In this document: positions 32,699 through 42,654 of the stretch, piece after piece | Layout of the letters: the number at the start of each line of letters is the position of its first letter | How positions within the stretch are numbered: the first letter of the stretch is position 1 | NCBI RefSeq assembly: GCF_017549005.1 | Contig: NZ_JAFYYT010000003.1 | Location: forward strand, 62,001 to 126,000 | DNA: 64,000 nt | Source: Ruminococcus sp. | Lineage (GTDB): Bacteria > Bacillota > Clostridia > Oscillospirales > Ruminococcaceae | Direction of reading: 5' to 3' | The notes under the pieces: generated by a model | What the model was told of the DNA's origin: nothing | Database searches by the model: none | Seen by the model: only the letters and a program-made list of their open reading frames with translations | Program-made: the position numbers and the translations under genes

Positions 32699-33670
32699 TT
32701 ACTTTGAGCTCTTTTTCTTTGCTGCGGACTTGTTCTTCCACCATGACCATGTAACAGGTGCAACGAAGAGTGAGGAGAACGTACCCGAGATAAGACCCAT
32801 CATAAGCGGTACAGAGAAGCTGAGAAGCGACTTGTAGCCTGTTGCCAGAACAACGATGGTGATAACGAGCATTGTGCCGATAGTTGTGATCGATGTTCTG
32901 ATAGATCTTGTAAGAGACTGTGCGCAGCTTACGTTGATAAGCTCATTGAGTGAAGCCTTTGGCATAAGCTTGCGGTTTTCTCTGATTCTGTCGTAGATAA
33001 CGATAGTGTTGTTGATAGAGTAGCCGAGGATAGTAAGGATAACGGCAACGATATTTGAGTCGATGCTGAACTTGCATACTACCGTAGTTGTGAAGGCTAC
33101 GAAAATATCGAGGCAGAGGGCGAATATAGAGCATACGCCTGCCGACCAGCCGCCGATATTCCTGAATCTGATTGCGATATAGATGATAACGATGAAAGCT
33201 GCAAAGAGTACTGCGATGAAGCACTTGAGCAGGAATTCACGTCCTGACGCAGGGTTAACGTCGTTTGAGTCGTAGATAACGAGGTCGTTGTCTGCGAACT
33301 TTTCCCTGAGCTTTGTTGTGAGCTCGGTCTGTCTGTCGGCTGTAAGGCCCTGATCGGAGGTGAATGAGATAGTTACCTGTTTTCCGCCGGAATCAAGACT
33401 CTCACCTGTTCTTACAGTAACATTTGAATCGACGATCTCCTTGACAGCGGAAGCAACATCGTTTGTATTGATATCGCCCTGATAGGTATAGGTAATGAGC
33501 GTACCGCCCTTGAACTCGATAGCAAAGTGTATTCCTCTGATTATCGCGCCTGCTGCAAATATGACGAGAACAGCGATGATAACGCCGAGGATGAGCCTTT
33601 TCTTTGAACAGAAGTCATAAACCTTTGCGGGAGTACTTACTTTTTCTGTCTGAGTGTTGTTTTTACTCAT
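32699..33670 (-). CDS. secF: Protein translocase subunit SecF
   Basis: 323 residues. With SecD it forms the RND-type proton-driven partner of SecYEG that pulls exported proteins out on the far side. First membrane helix at about 28-47, a periplasmic-side domain starting FAIEFKGGTLI, then five helices including RFRNIGGWSAG and the loop DRIRENRK, and a late TSITTIGTM stretch. Lys-rich C-terminus. It overlaps secD by ATGA, so the two are co-translated. Confidence 0.96.
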   Translation of the reverse strand: MSKNNTQTEKVSTPAKVYDFCSKKRLILGVIIAVLVIFAAGAIIRGIHFAIEFKGGTLITYTYQGDINTNDVASAVKEIVDSNVTVRTGESLDSGGKQVTISFTSDQGLTADRQTELTTKLREKFADNDLVIYDSNDVNPASGREFLLKCFIAVLFAAFIVIIYIAIRFRNIGGWSAGVCSIFALCLDIFVAFTTTVVCKFSIDSNIVAVILTILGYSINNTIVIYDRIRENRKLMPKASLNELINVSCAQSLTRSIRTSITTIGTMLVITIVVLATGYKSLLSFSVPLMMGLISGTFSSLFVAPVTWSWWKNKSAAKKKSSK

Positions 33671-35100
33671 TTTTCGTCACCTCCGTAAAGCTTTCTGTTT
33701 CTGAAGCACTTGAACTTGGAGAGTGATGTTACCATAAGTCTTGAAGCAAATACTCCGAAGATGAAGTTGCAGATAACGCCTGCGAGCAGGGTAAATCCGA
33801 AGGAGTAAACAACGCCCTCAGCAGTAGCGCCGAATGCGAAGAAGATAGTCTTGTTGAGGATCTTCGAGAAGAAGCTGTCGGGAACACCGAAAGCGCCCAT
33901 GAGGATAACGGCAATGATAACGTTTGTGATGTTACCGTCAAGGATAGCTGAGAAAGCCTTCTTGTAGGCGATCTTTATGGCAGCGTCGAGAGACTTGCCT
34001 GTTCTGAGCTCTTCCTTGATACGCTCGCCTGTGATGATGTTGGCGTCAACGCCCATGCCGACTGCAAGTATGATACCTGCGATACCGGGGATTGTGAGAG
34101 TTGAGCCGTTCATGAATCCGAACCAGCCTGTAACAGCTGCAAGAGAGCCTGCGACCTGACCGCAGAGCGCGATAACAGCAACAAAGCCGGGGAGTCTGTA
34201 GAGAACTATCATATATACAGCGATAAAGCAGAATGCGATAAGTGCTGCAAGAAGGATAGCGCCCAGTGAACCTTCACCCATTGTAGGTGATATTGTTCTG
34301 AAGCTCTTGGTCTCCATCTTGAAGGGGAGAGCACCGGAGTTGATCTGATTGGCAAGCTTTGTAGCAGTCTCGGCGGTAAAGCTGCCCGAGATCTGAGCGC
34401 TTCCGTTTGAGATAGCGTCGTTTACTCTCGGAGCCGAGATCATGGTATTGTCCATCCAGATCGATATAGGTGTATCAGTGCCTGCCAGTTCGGAAGTAGC
34501 TTCAGCGAATTTCTCGGAGCCTGATTTTCCGCCGTCAGCGCTGCTGGTCTTGAGCTTGAGGCTTACGATGTACTCAGCACTCGAACCGTCATCAGTCGGC
34601 ATATAACCCATCTGTGCGGATTCGATGTCGTCGCCGTTGAGGACCAGTTCGCCTGACGGGATAGTATTTCCGTCCTCGTCGGTGGTTGTATCTGTGCCCT
34701 TACGGAATGTCAGTTCAGCCATTTCACCGAGCTCCTTAACGGCAGCCTCGGGGTCGAAGTTTGATTCGCCGACCTTCCAGGGGAAGCGGACGATAATTCT
34801 GTCGCTTTTTTCGTCGCTGTATACTTCGTTATCGGTGATACCGAGTGAAGCGAGTCTTGTCTTGATTACTTCGGTAGCAGAAGCGAGCTGATCTGAGTCA
34901 GCGTCGAAGTCGCCTGCGGGACCGAAAGTAACGTCAACGCCGCCCTTGATATCTATACCAAGACGGATATCGTCAACGCCCTTGACATAAGTAGTTCTGT
35001 TATCGCCGAAGAGCTTATCAATACCCATTACGGCTGTAACAGCGAACACAGCGATAAAAGCAACGACAATGAAGAAAGTTTTTTTGCCTGTCTTTTTCAC
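33667..35100 (-). CDS. secD: Protein translocase subunit SecD
   Basis: 477 residues. Helix 1 near residues 9-30, the large extracytoplasmic P1 domain with RLGIDIKGGVDVTF (about 43-56) and IVRFPWKV, then five clustered helices with MGVDANIITGERIKEELR (conserved Asp of the proton path region). Start: AGGAGG lies one base from an ATG at 35106 but seven bases from GTG 35100 in the same frame, so GTG is preferred; the difference is two residues. Confidence 0.95.
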   Translation of the reverse strand: MKKTGKKTFFIVVAFIAVFAVTAVMGIDKLFGDNRTTYVKGVDDIRLGIDIKGGVDVTFGPAGDFDADSDQLASATEVIKTRLASLGITDNEVYSDEKSDRIIVRFPWKVGESNFDPEAAVKELGEMAELTFRKGTDTTTDEDGNTIPSGELVLNGDDIESAQMGYMPTDDGSSAEYIVSLKLKTSSADGGKSGSEKFAEATSELAGTDTPISIWMDNTMISAPRVNDAISNGSAQISGSFTAETATKLANQINSGALPFKMETKSFRTISPTMGEGSLGAILLAALIAFCFIAVYMIVLYRLPGFVAVIALCGQVAGSLAAVTGWFGFMNGSTLTIPGIAGIILAVGMGVDANIITGERIKEELRTGKSLDAAIKIAYKKAFSAILDGNITNVIIAVILMGAFGVPDSFFSKILNKTIFFAFGATAEGVVYSFGFTLLAGVICNFIFGVFASRLMVTSLSKFKCFRNRKLYGGDEK

Positions 35101-35196
35101 AGTCATGCCTCCTAAAAATCGGGCTTCTGAGACCGTTCCCACAGTGTGCGGAACAGGCATGAGCCCATTATTCCTGTCTCTTTGACAATTACAATA

Positions 35197-35225
35197 ATTG
35201 TACTATATTTTTGCAAAAAAGTCAA
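35197..35225 (-). promoter_or_regulatory. Promoter of secDF
   Basis: On the minus strand TTGACT (35220-35225), 17 bases, TACAAT (35197-35202), about 90 bases upstream of the start. Confidence 0.75.
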
Positions 35226-35320
35226 GTATCTGAACGGAAAAAGTCTCCATTTCAAAAATATGCACAATTAAGAACGGTTTTTTTCGGAATTATGAACAAA
35301 TTGCGGCTGCATGGACGTCT

Positions 35321-35346
35321 AAAAAAGCACCCCGACGGAGTGCTTT
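35321..35346 (-). terminator. Terminator of the ATP synthase operon
   Basis: AAAGCACCCC pairs with GGAGTGCTTT around GAC; on the minus strand six T follow (35321-35326). It lies directly after the atpC stop. Confidence 0.85.
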
Positions 35347-35352
35347 CTGAGA

Positions 35353-35763
35353 TCATTTGAAGTGCTTCTGCGATATTTTCAGACGGTTCATGGCGCGGTT
35401 GAGAGCAGCCTGAGTTTCGTAGTACTCCTTTATGCTCTGTTTCTGCCTGAGGCGCTCTTCGGCTCGTTCACGGGCTTCCTGAGCCCGCTTGATGTCTATC
35501 TCCTCGGGAAGCTCGCAGGTATCCGCGAGGATTATGGAAGAATCGGGCATTACCTGTATGAAGCCCTCGGATATGGCCGCGTACTTCCATACGCCGTCAA
35601 CGAGGTATTTCAGCTCGCCCGTGGGGAGCGAGGTCACAAGGGGTTCATGCCCTGCCATTATTCCGAGAAGTCCGTCTATAGCCGTAACAACGAGGTGCTC
35701 GGTCTCTCCGCTGAAAAATATGCGGTCTGTAGCGATTATTTCAAGGTGAAAGGTCTTAGCCAT
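35353..35763 (-). CDS. atpC: F1Fo ATP synthase subunit epsilon
   Basis: 136 residues. N-terminal beta-sandwich (about 1-85, with TEHLVVTAIDGLLGIMAGHEP) that contacts the c-ring and gamma, and a C-terminal helical pair (EIDIKRAQEARERAEERLRQ) that can act as a regulatory brake. GGGAGG before the ATG. Last gene of the operon. Confidence 0.96.
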   Translation of the reverse strand: MAKTFHLEIIATDRIFFSGETEHLVVTAIDGLLGIMAGHEPLVTSLPTGELKYLVDGVWKYAAISEGFIQVMPDSSIILADTCELPEEIDIKRAQEARERAEERLRQKQSIKEYYETQAALNRAMNRLKISQKHFK

Positions 35764-35778
35764 AGTCAGCCGCCTCCC

Positions 35779-37188
<1,410 letters not shown>

Positions 37189-37199
37189 TTAAGAGAACT

Positions 37200-37256
37200 T
37201 GTATGGGCGCACAGTGTGCGCCTGTATTATGCGGACGCGCAATTCGCGTCCCTGCA
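37200..37256. repeat. Double-hairpin element in the atpG-atpD gap
   Basis: Starts TGTATGGGCGC, with two adjacent palindromes: GGGCGCACAGTGTGCGCC and GGACGCGCAATTCGCGTCC. The ends resemble the TGTAGGGRCG / CCCTRCA ends of the elements at 9870, 27014 and 57864. Inside an operon it could affect mRNA processing or the ratio of beta to gamma. Confidence 0.5.
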
Positions 37257-37257
37257 G

Positions 37258-38166
37258 TCATTCAACGAGAGACTGCGCTCCTCCGCAGACCTCGGTTATC
37301 TCCTGAGTGATAGCCGCCTGTCTTGCGCGGTTGTAGCGGAGGGACAGATCCTTTATCATGTCCTTTGCGCTTGTGGTAGCTGCGTCCATAGCCGTCATGC
37401 GCGACTGCTGCTCGCAGCAGAACGCCTCGACCATAGCTCCGTAGATTATGCCCTTTGCGTACTGGGGGATAAGGTAGTTCATAACTTCCTCGGGCGACGG
37501 CATGAACGAAGCCTTTGGCAGCTTTTTCATGGTGCCGTCGGCAGCCTTTCCGAAATGCTTTCTCTCGAACGGGAGAAGCCTCAGGGTCCTCGGCTCCTGA
37601 ACGTTGGAGCTTACCATGTCCGTATAGATAAGGTATACCTCGTCAAGCTCGAGCTTTTCAAACTTATCCAGTACCAGCTCGGCTATCTCACGGGCTCTGT
37701 AAAGGGTGGGGTTCTGAGTGGTATAGAGAAACTCACCGTCCACGGAAGCCTTTTTACCGCTGTTGATACGGCGCTGGTAGTACATTCTTCCCACCTGCCC
37801 CATTACAAAGAGGTAGCAGTTGTCCAGATCGGCAGCTTCATCAAGCTTCTGGTCGGTATATTTCAGTATGTTGTGATTGTAGCTTCCGCACAGTCCCTTG
37901 TCTCCTGTTATTACGATATATCCCTTTTTACGCTTATCCTCGGGGATATCCGCACGTCTGTCGAAGTAGAGCTGACGGGTGTGGGGAGTATGCTCCAGCA
38001 CGCTTTCGATAGTTGACTGGAGCTTATAGAAGTAAGGTTCTGTACACTCCAGTGAAGCCCTTGCCCTTTTGAGCTTTGAGGACGACATGAGGTACATAGC
38101 ATTGGTTATTTTCAGTATCTGCTGGATACTTCCGATCCTTTCGCGGATCTCTCTCATATTTGGCAT
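37258..38166 (-). CDS. atpG: F1Fo ATP synthase subunit gamma
   Basis: 302 residues, the central rotor shaft. N-terminal helix MREIRERIGSIQQILKITNAMYLMSSSKL (core residues ITNAM) and the C-terminal helix MDAATTSAKDMIKDLSLRYNRARQAAITQEI make the coiled coil; the GDKGLCGSYN loop is conserved. Located between the fused delta-alpha gene and atpD. Confidence 0.96.
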   Translation of the reverse strand: MPNMREIRERIGSIQQILKITNAMYLMSSSKLKRARASLECTEPYFYKLQSTIESVLEHTPHTRQLYFDRRADIPEDKRKKGYIVITGDKGLCGSYNHNILKYTDQKLDEAADLDNCYLFVMGQVGRMYYQRRINSGKKASVDGEFLYTTQNPTLYRAREIAELVLDKFEKLELDEVYLIYTDMVSSNVQEPRTLRLLPFERKHFGKAADGTMKKLPKASFMPSPEEVMNYLIPQYAKGIIYGAMVEAFCCEQQSRMTAMDAATTSAKDMIKDLSLRYNRARQAAITQEITEVCGGAQSLVE

Positions 38167-38180
38167 AGCAGTCCACCGCC

Positions 38181-40208
38181 TTACTCTTCAAAAGCTGTGA
38201 GTATTCTTTCGATACGCTCTGCCAGGTCGTCTGTGAGGACCTTGTTCTCCTCTATTTCAGTGATTATGTCCTGACCGTAGCTTCTGATATAGTTCATGAG
38301 GTCTGTGCGGTATTCTCTCAGCTCCTTGAGGGGAATGCCCCTGAAGAAGTCGTGCTGTGCGGCGTAGAGAAGTATCACTTGTTCATAGTGCGGGAGCGGA
38401 TTGTACAGAGGCTGCTTCAGCAGCTCCGTAAGCATATGGCCGTGGTCAAGGAGCTCCGTTGTGGACTGGTCCAGCTCAGAGGAGAACTGTGTGAATATCT
38501 CCATTTCCTTGAACTGTGCAAGGTCGATACGGAGGTTTCCCGAAGCCTTCTTCATGGCCTTTGTCTGAGCGGCGCCGCCTACACGGGATACGGAAAGTCC
38601 GTAGTTTACCGCAGGACGGAGACCCGAGTTGAAAAGCTCGCTCTCCAGGAATATCTGACCGTCGGTGATAGATATTACGTTTGTAGGGATATATGCGGAG
38701 ATATCGCCTGCAAGGGTCTCGATGATAGGGAGAGCCGTCAGCGAACCGCCGCCGTGCTCGTCGTCAAGACGGCTGGAGCGTTCGAGAAGTCTCGAATGCA
38801 GGTAGAATACGTCGCCGGGGTAAGCTTCACGTCCGGGAGGACGGTGGAGCAGAAGCGACATGGCTCTGTAGGCAACGGCGTGTTTTGAAAGATCGTCGTA
38901 TACTATGAGTACGTCCCTGCCCTTGGACATGAAGTACTCCGCAATAGCCGTGCCCGAATACGGGGCGATATACTGGAACGGTGCGGGATCACTGGCGGAA
39001 GCGCATACAACTACCGAATAATCCATAGCGCCGTACTTTTTAAGGGTGTTGACTATCTGTGCAACAGTCGAGGACTTCTGTCCTATGGCGACATAGATGC
39101 AGATAACGTCCTGACCCTTCTGATTTATGATGGTGTCAACGGCGATAGAGGTCTTGCCTGTCTGTCTGTCGCCGATTATGAGCTCACGCTGACCGCGTCC
39201 GATAGGGAACATTGAGTCGATAGCGAGTATACCCGTCTGCAAAGGCGTATTTACGGGCTTACGCTCGATAACGCCCGGAGCTTCGCGCTCTATGGGGAAG
39301 TAGTCCTCGGCTTTTATCTGTCCGAGACCGTCTATAGGCGCTCCGAGAGCGTCGACTACTCGTCCGAGGAGCTCGTCGCTTACGCCGATACCTGCTCTTT
39401 TGCCCGTTCTGATAACGGAAGAGCCCTCCGTAAGGCCGTGGTCGTCGCCGAGAAGAACAACTCCGACGGACTTTTCCTCCAGGTTCTGAACGATGCCTCT
39501 GATACCTGTCTCAAATTCAACAAGCTCGCCGTACATTACGGAATTCATACCGTAAACTCTTGCGATACCGTCGCCGAGACGCGTAACGAAGCCTGTTTCC
39601 GTAGCTCCCGACTTTACGTCGAAATCGCGCACCTCTGTTTTGAGTACTGAGATGATATCGCTGTTTTTGCTCTTTGAAGCAGAAACAGATTCCACGTATT
39701 CCGTAGCCTTGTTCTGCAGAGTGTCCTTCATGAGACGGAGGCTTGTGCGGTAGCTCTTGTCGTATTCAAGGTCGCCCGCATTGAGTATAAATCCGCCTAT
39801 GATGTCGGGGTCGTGCTTGTATTCGATATCAACGTCCTCTTTGACGAATTTATCCATGATAAACTGTCTGAGGTCTGCCTGCTGAGCCTCGGTAAGCGGC
39901 GTAACATAGCGTACTACAGCCTTGATGCTGCCCTGCTTGTCAAGGAGGATGTCCTCATATTCGTCGAGTATCTCGTCTATGCGCCCGATAGCTCCTCCGC
40001 GGACTGCGCTGAACAGGAATTTCTGCATATTCTCGGGGAAAAGCTTGCTTATCACGGCTCTCTTCTCGTCGTGGGTGACGAGAGGGTTTGAAAGCGTATC
40101 TCCCAGGTCGGGGCAGTTCTCGAGCACCTTTCTTGTTTCGGAGCAGTCTGTCTGAGAAACGTCAAGGCGGACAAGCTCTTTCAGCAGCTCTCTGTCTGAG
40201 TCTCTCAT
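38181..40208 (-). CDS. atpHA: Fused F1Fo ATP synthase delta-alpha subunit
   Basis: 675 residues in one uninterrupted frame. Residues 1 to ~168 are a delta (OSCP) subunit whose first helix is shortened: the usual YAxALFxxA opening is missing, but the [28 protein letters not shown] and the end [29 protein letters not shown] are clear. A short Ser/Lys linker (about 169-182, SVSASKSK) joins a complete alpha subunit: N-terminal NSDIISVLK, Walker A GDRQTGKT (346-353), Arg-finger region ISRVGGAAQ-type [15 protein letters not shown]. No Met or RBS lies at the junction (near 39670-39700). The start overlaps the atpF stop (ATGA). Normal F1 has three alpha and one delta, so a fusion poses a stoichiometry problem; proteolytic release of delta is one possible answer. 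Confidence 0.93.
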   Translation of the reverse strand: MRDSDRELLKELVRLDVSQTDCSETRKVLENCPDLGDTLSNPLVTHDEKRAVISKLFPENMQKFLFSAVRGGAIGRIDEILDEYEDILLDKQGSIKAVVRYVTPLTEAQQADLRQFIMDKFVKEDVDIEYKHDPDIIGGFILNAGDLEYDKSYRTSLRLMKDTLQNKATEYVESVSASKSKNSDIISVLKTEVRDFDVKSGATETGFVTRLGDGIARVYGMNSVMYGELVEFETGIRGIVQNLEEKSVGVVLLGDDHGLTEGSSVIRTGKRAGIGVSDELLGRVVDALGAPIDGLGQIKAEDYFPIEREAPGVIERKPVNTPLQTGILAIDSMFPIGRGQRELIIGDRQTGKTSIAVDTIINQKGQDVICIYVAIGQKSSTVAQIVNTLKKYGAMDYSVVVCASASDPAPFQYIAPYSGTAIAEYFMSKGRDVLIVYDDLSKHAVAYRAMSLLLHRPPGREAYPGDVFYLHSRLLERSSRLDDEHGGGSLTALPIIETLAGDISAYIPTNVISITDGQIFLESELFNSGLRPAVNYGLSVSRVGGAAQTKAMKKASGNLRIDLAQFKEMEIFTQFSSELDQSTTELLDHGHMLTELLKQPLYNPLPHYEQVILLYAAQHDFFRGIPLKELREYRTDLMNYIRSYGQDIITEIEENKVLTDDLAERIERILTAFEE

Positions 40209-40693
40209 TTCTTAGCCTCCTCTTCGGAAAGGAACTTATCAACAAGACGGCGGTTCTTTTCGTCGTCAACGTTTTCGCCGATGATCTTTGAAGCAGCCTC
40301 GATAGCAAGGTCTGCGATCTCGGACTGAGCCTGACGGAGAACGCGCTTTCTCTCGTTCTCTATGGTCCTGTCAGCCTCTGAAACTATCTTTTCAGCCTCT
40401 TCCTGAGATTTCTTTATAATTGCGGCTCTTTCGGACTCTGCGTCCTCATGGGCTTTCATGATAATCTGATTAGCCTTTTCCTTTGCTTCGCTGATCGAGT
40501 CCTCGTACTGCTGACGGAGCTCCTCTGCCTCTGCCTTTGCTTTCTCGGCGGAGTCGAGGTTATCCTGGATAGTACGGGTGCGCTCGTTCTTCATTTTGTT
40601 TATAGGCTTGAAAAGGAATATCCTGAGCAGTACGAAAAGCAGTACCGTATTGAAAACAGCCCAGAAAATGCTCCAGAATTCAAATTTAAGCAT
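40205..40693 (-). CDS. atpF: F1Fo ATP synthase subunit b
   Basis: 162 residues. One N-terminal membrane helix (about 5-26, [23 protein letters not shown]) and a long charged, Ala- and Glu-rich coiled coil reaching the C-terminus; it forms the peripheral stalk that binds delta. AAGGAGG precedes the ATG. The stop overlaps the start of the delta-alpha fusion. Confidence 0.95.
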   Translation of the reverse strand: MLKFEFWSIFWAVFNTVLLFVLLRIFLFKPINKMKNERTRTIQDNLDSAEKAKAEAEELRQQYEDSISEAKEKANQIIMKAHEDAESERAAIIKKSQEEAEKIVSEADRTIENERKRVLRQAQSEIADLAIEAASKIIGENVDDEKNRRLVDKFLSEEEAKK

Positions 40694-40725
40694 TATTGGC
40701 CCTCCTTATGTGGATTTGCAGTGGA

Positions 40726-40953
40726 TCATTTGCTGCCGAGTGAAAGGATAATAAGGAGCGCTATAACGAAGCCGTAGATAGCGGTAGCCTCTGCAAGGGC
40801 ACAGCCCAGCAGGAGCGCGGTTCTTATGTCGCCCTTAGCTTCGGGCTGTCTTGCGATTGACTCTGTAGCCTTGGCTGTAGCCAGACCTATACCGATACCT
40901 GCGCCTGCGCCTGTAAGAACGGCAACAGCAGCGCCTAATGCGATGATTCCCAT
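40726..40953 (-). CDS. atpE: F1Fo ATP synthase subunit c, copy 2
   Basis: 75 residues, two membrane helices with the GAGAGIGIG packing motif in the first, the loop ARQPEAKGD, and the ion-binding Glu in [10 protein letters not shown] of the second. The Na+-type Gln of helix 1 (Ilyobacter numbering Q32) is Ile and the Ser after the Glu is Ala, which argues for protons. It differs from copy 1 in only two residues (Arg instead of Lys in the loop, Ser instead of Asn near the end). RBS GGAGGT. Confidence 0.95.
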   Translation of the reverse strand: MGIIALGAAVAVLTGAGAGIGIGLATAKATESIARQPEAKGDIRTALLLGCALAEATAIYGFVIALLIILSLGSK

Positions 40954-40980
40954 TTTAATATACCTCCAGATGTAATATCA

Positions 40981-41208
40981 TTATTTGTTTCCGAGTGAAA
41001 GGATTATAAGAAGCGCTATAACGAAGCCGTAGATAGCGGTAGCCTCTGCAAGGGCACAGCCCAGCAGGAGCGCGGTTCTTATATCGCCTTTGGCTTCGGG
41101 CTGCTTTGCTATTGATTCTGTTGCTTTAGCTGTAGCCAAGCCGATACCTATGCCTGCGCCTGCGCCTGTAAGAACGGCAACAGCAGCGCCCAATGCGATG
41201 ATTCCCAT
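40981..41208 (-). CDS. atpE: F1Fo ATP synthase subunit c, copy 1
   Basis: 75 residues, transcribed first of the two c genes. Same helices and proton-type ion site as copy 2. The polar loop reads AKQPEAKGD, so the nearly invariant loop Arg is Lys. A stretch of about 70 bases in the 3' half is identical in both genes while the 5' halves differ at many silent positions, which looks like gene conversion. It starts two bases after atpB, its GGAGGT lying inside the atpB 3' end. Confidence 0.95.
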   Translation of the reverse strand: MGIIALGAAVAVLTGAGAGIGIGLATAKATESIAKQPEAKGDIRTALLLGCALAEATAIYGFVIALLIILSLGNK

Positions 41209-41210
41209 AT

Positions 41211-41924
41211 TTATTTACCTCCGTGAAGCTGTACTCTTTTTTTAGCTTTTTTTTCGTGTTTTTCTTCTTCCTCAAGAGCCTCTGCCATATACAGCGAGGT
41301 GAGGAACGCAAATACATATGCCTGGAGCAGTCCGTCAAAAAGATCGAAATATCCGCTTGCGATAACGGGGACTCCTCCCGGTATGAGATGCTTTATGAGC
41401 TCCATAACGACGAAAGCTCCGAGAACGTTACCGAAAAGTCGCATACACAGCGACAGCGGTCTCGTGACAAGGTCAAGCAGGTTTATGGGGTTCAGGAAGC
41501 TTTTAAGCCATTTTACGGGTCCCTTTTCGATTATGAACGACGCCTGCACGAGTATGATAGCCATTCCTGCAAGGGCAGCCGTCACGTTTATATCCTTTGT
41601 GGGCGGAACGAATCCGAATACGCCGATGATATTCGCAAAGCCTATGTAAATAATGAAGGTCTCGAGTATCGGTACGTACTTCTTTCCCTTTGGTCCGAGT
41701 ATCCCCGTAAAGAAGTTGTCAAGGAAGTCCATGAAGGCTTCGAGTATACACTGAGAGCCTGTAGGCACTTTTTTCAGCTTTCTTGTAAGTATTATGGAAA
41801 GCAGTACGAGCACTGCGATTATTATCCAAGTTACCACACATGAATCGGGAACGGGGATACCGCCGAATACAGGTATCGTAAAGGCGGTGTGATTGTCCAG
41901 CTGTTCCATCAGCTCTTCTGCCAT
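41211..41924 (-). CDS. atpB: F1Fo ATP synthase subunit a
   Basis: 237 residues with five to six membrane helices. The helix carrying the stator Arg is RPLSLCMRLFGNVLGAFVVMELI (about 157-178), with Arg in MRLFGN; the final helix pair YVFAFLTSLYMAEAL is also typical. RBS AAGGTG. First gene of the operon; no atpI precedes it. Confidence 0.95.
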   Translation of the reverse strand: MAEELMEQLDNHTAFTIPVFGGIPVPDSCVVTWIIIAVLVLLSIILTRKLKKVPTGSQCILEAFMDFLDNFFTGILGPKGKKYVPILETFIIYIGFANIIGVFGFVPPTKDINVTAALAGMAIILVQASFIIEKGPVKWLKSFLNPINLLDLVTRPLSLCMRLFGNVLGAFVVMELIKHLIPGGVPVIASGYFDLFDGLLQAYVFAFLTSLYMAEALEEEEKHEKKAKKRVQLHGGK

Positions 41925-42073
41925 GATAACACCTTCTTTCAGTAAGGCAATGCGCCAAAATAATAAAACGGAGACTGCAATTACACAAATCTCCGTTGAT
42001 TGAGTCCTGATAATGTACAGATACGCGTCCGACGGACTTTTTCAAGCTGCGGGAATATCGTGTCCACTTATAT

Positions 42074-42102
42074 ATAATATAACAAAAAAGGGTCATTGTC
42101 AA
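42074..42102 (-). promoter_or_regulatory. Promoter of the ATP synthase operon
   Basis: On the minus strand TTGACA (42097-42102), 17 bases, TATTAT (42074-42079); TATATA follows. Leader length is about 140 bases to atpB. Confidence 0.8.
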
Positions 42103-42177
42103 GACTTTGAGAAAAAATTCACATTAAAATAATAATCATAATGCTCATATGGGAGCTTATATGCATTTATCGGGGCA

Positions 42178-42197
42178 AACCTTTCTGAGGAAAGGTT
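42178..42197. repeat. AACCTTT-CTGAGG-AAAGGTT palindrome
   Basis: 7-bp perfect arms and a 6-base loop, followed by a C-rich tract and CTTTCCAAAGG. The block looks like a degenerate interspersed element; only one copy is seen here. Confidence 0.35.
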
Positions 42198-42266
42198 CTT
42201 CTCCGCCCCCCTTTCCAAAGGGTTTCCCTCAATAGTTACATATAAAGCCCCATACGGGGATCATGG

Positions 42267-42602
42267 TCATTTACCGTCGCCTTCCGAGAGTTTTATAGCG
42301 CGGTCGAGGCGTTCAATAGCGCCGGAGTTGAGTTTTTCCGCAAGGCGTATACGGTCGAGCTCCTTTTTGAACGCATTGAGCTCGTCGGCAATGCGGCGCA
42401 TGACCTCTGCGGTTTTCAGCTGCTGGTCCTCGAGGGCGCAGACTCTTTTGATGAGGTCGTTTATATTTGCGGCGAGGAGCTCGTTGGCGTTGTTCTGCTT
42501 ATCGCCGAATTCCGTGAGCTTTTCACCTGCTTTAAGGGTACTTATCTTTTCATGTCCGCTGAATGTAAGCATTCTGTCTTTGGTCAGCTTCATATCAGAC
42601 AT
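42267..42602 (-). CDS. Small coiled-coil protein of unknown function
   Basis: 111 residues. ATG 42602 lies eight bases after AGGAG. The middle and end (about residues 35-105) show heptad spacing of Leu/Ile/Ala with alternating charges, predicting a long coiled coil; no membrane segment. It is the last gene of the exopolysaccharide run, 50 bases after the reductase gene. I do not recognise the family. Confidence 0.6.
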   Translation of the reverse strand: MSDMKLTKDRMLTFSGHEKISTLKAGEKLTEFGDKQNNANELLAANINDLIKRVCALEDQQLKTAEVMRRIADELNAFKKELDRIRLAEKLNSGAIERLDRAIKLSEGDGK

Positions 42603-42654
42603 TCTGTTCACTCCTTATCTTTTGGGCTTTTCAGCCGTTTCCCTGTGACAAGCA

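Larger units (their letters stand above)
41925..42266. other. Leader and intergenic region before the ATP synthase operon
   Basis: About 340 bases. The first 150 hold the operon's promoter and a leader of ~140 bases. The remainder has a small palindrome (42178-42197), a C-rich tract around 42205-42215 and a CCCCAT/ATGGGG pair near 42249. No gene is supported. Confidence 0.55.

Noticed and set aside
38181-40208. Fusion as a simple missed stop between atpH and atpA
   Set aside because: There is no internal Met, RBS or near-stop at the junction and the shortened delta start overlaps atpF by ATGA, which looks like an established arrangement; resequencing remains the decisive check.
40726-41208. 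Na+-coupled c-ring
   Set aside because: The Gln of helix 1 is Ile and the Ser next to the ion-binding Glu is Ala, so the known Na+ signature is absent.
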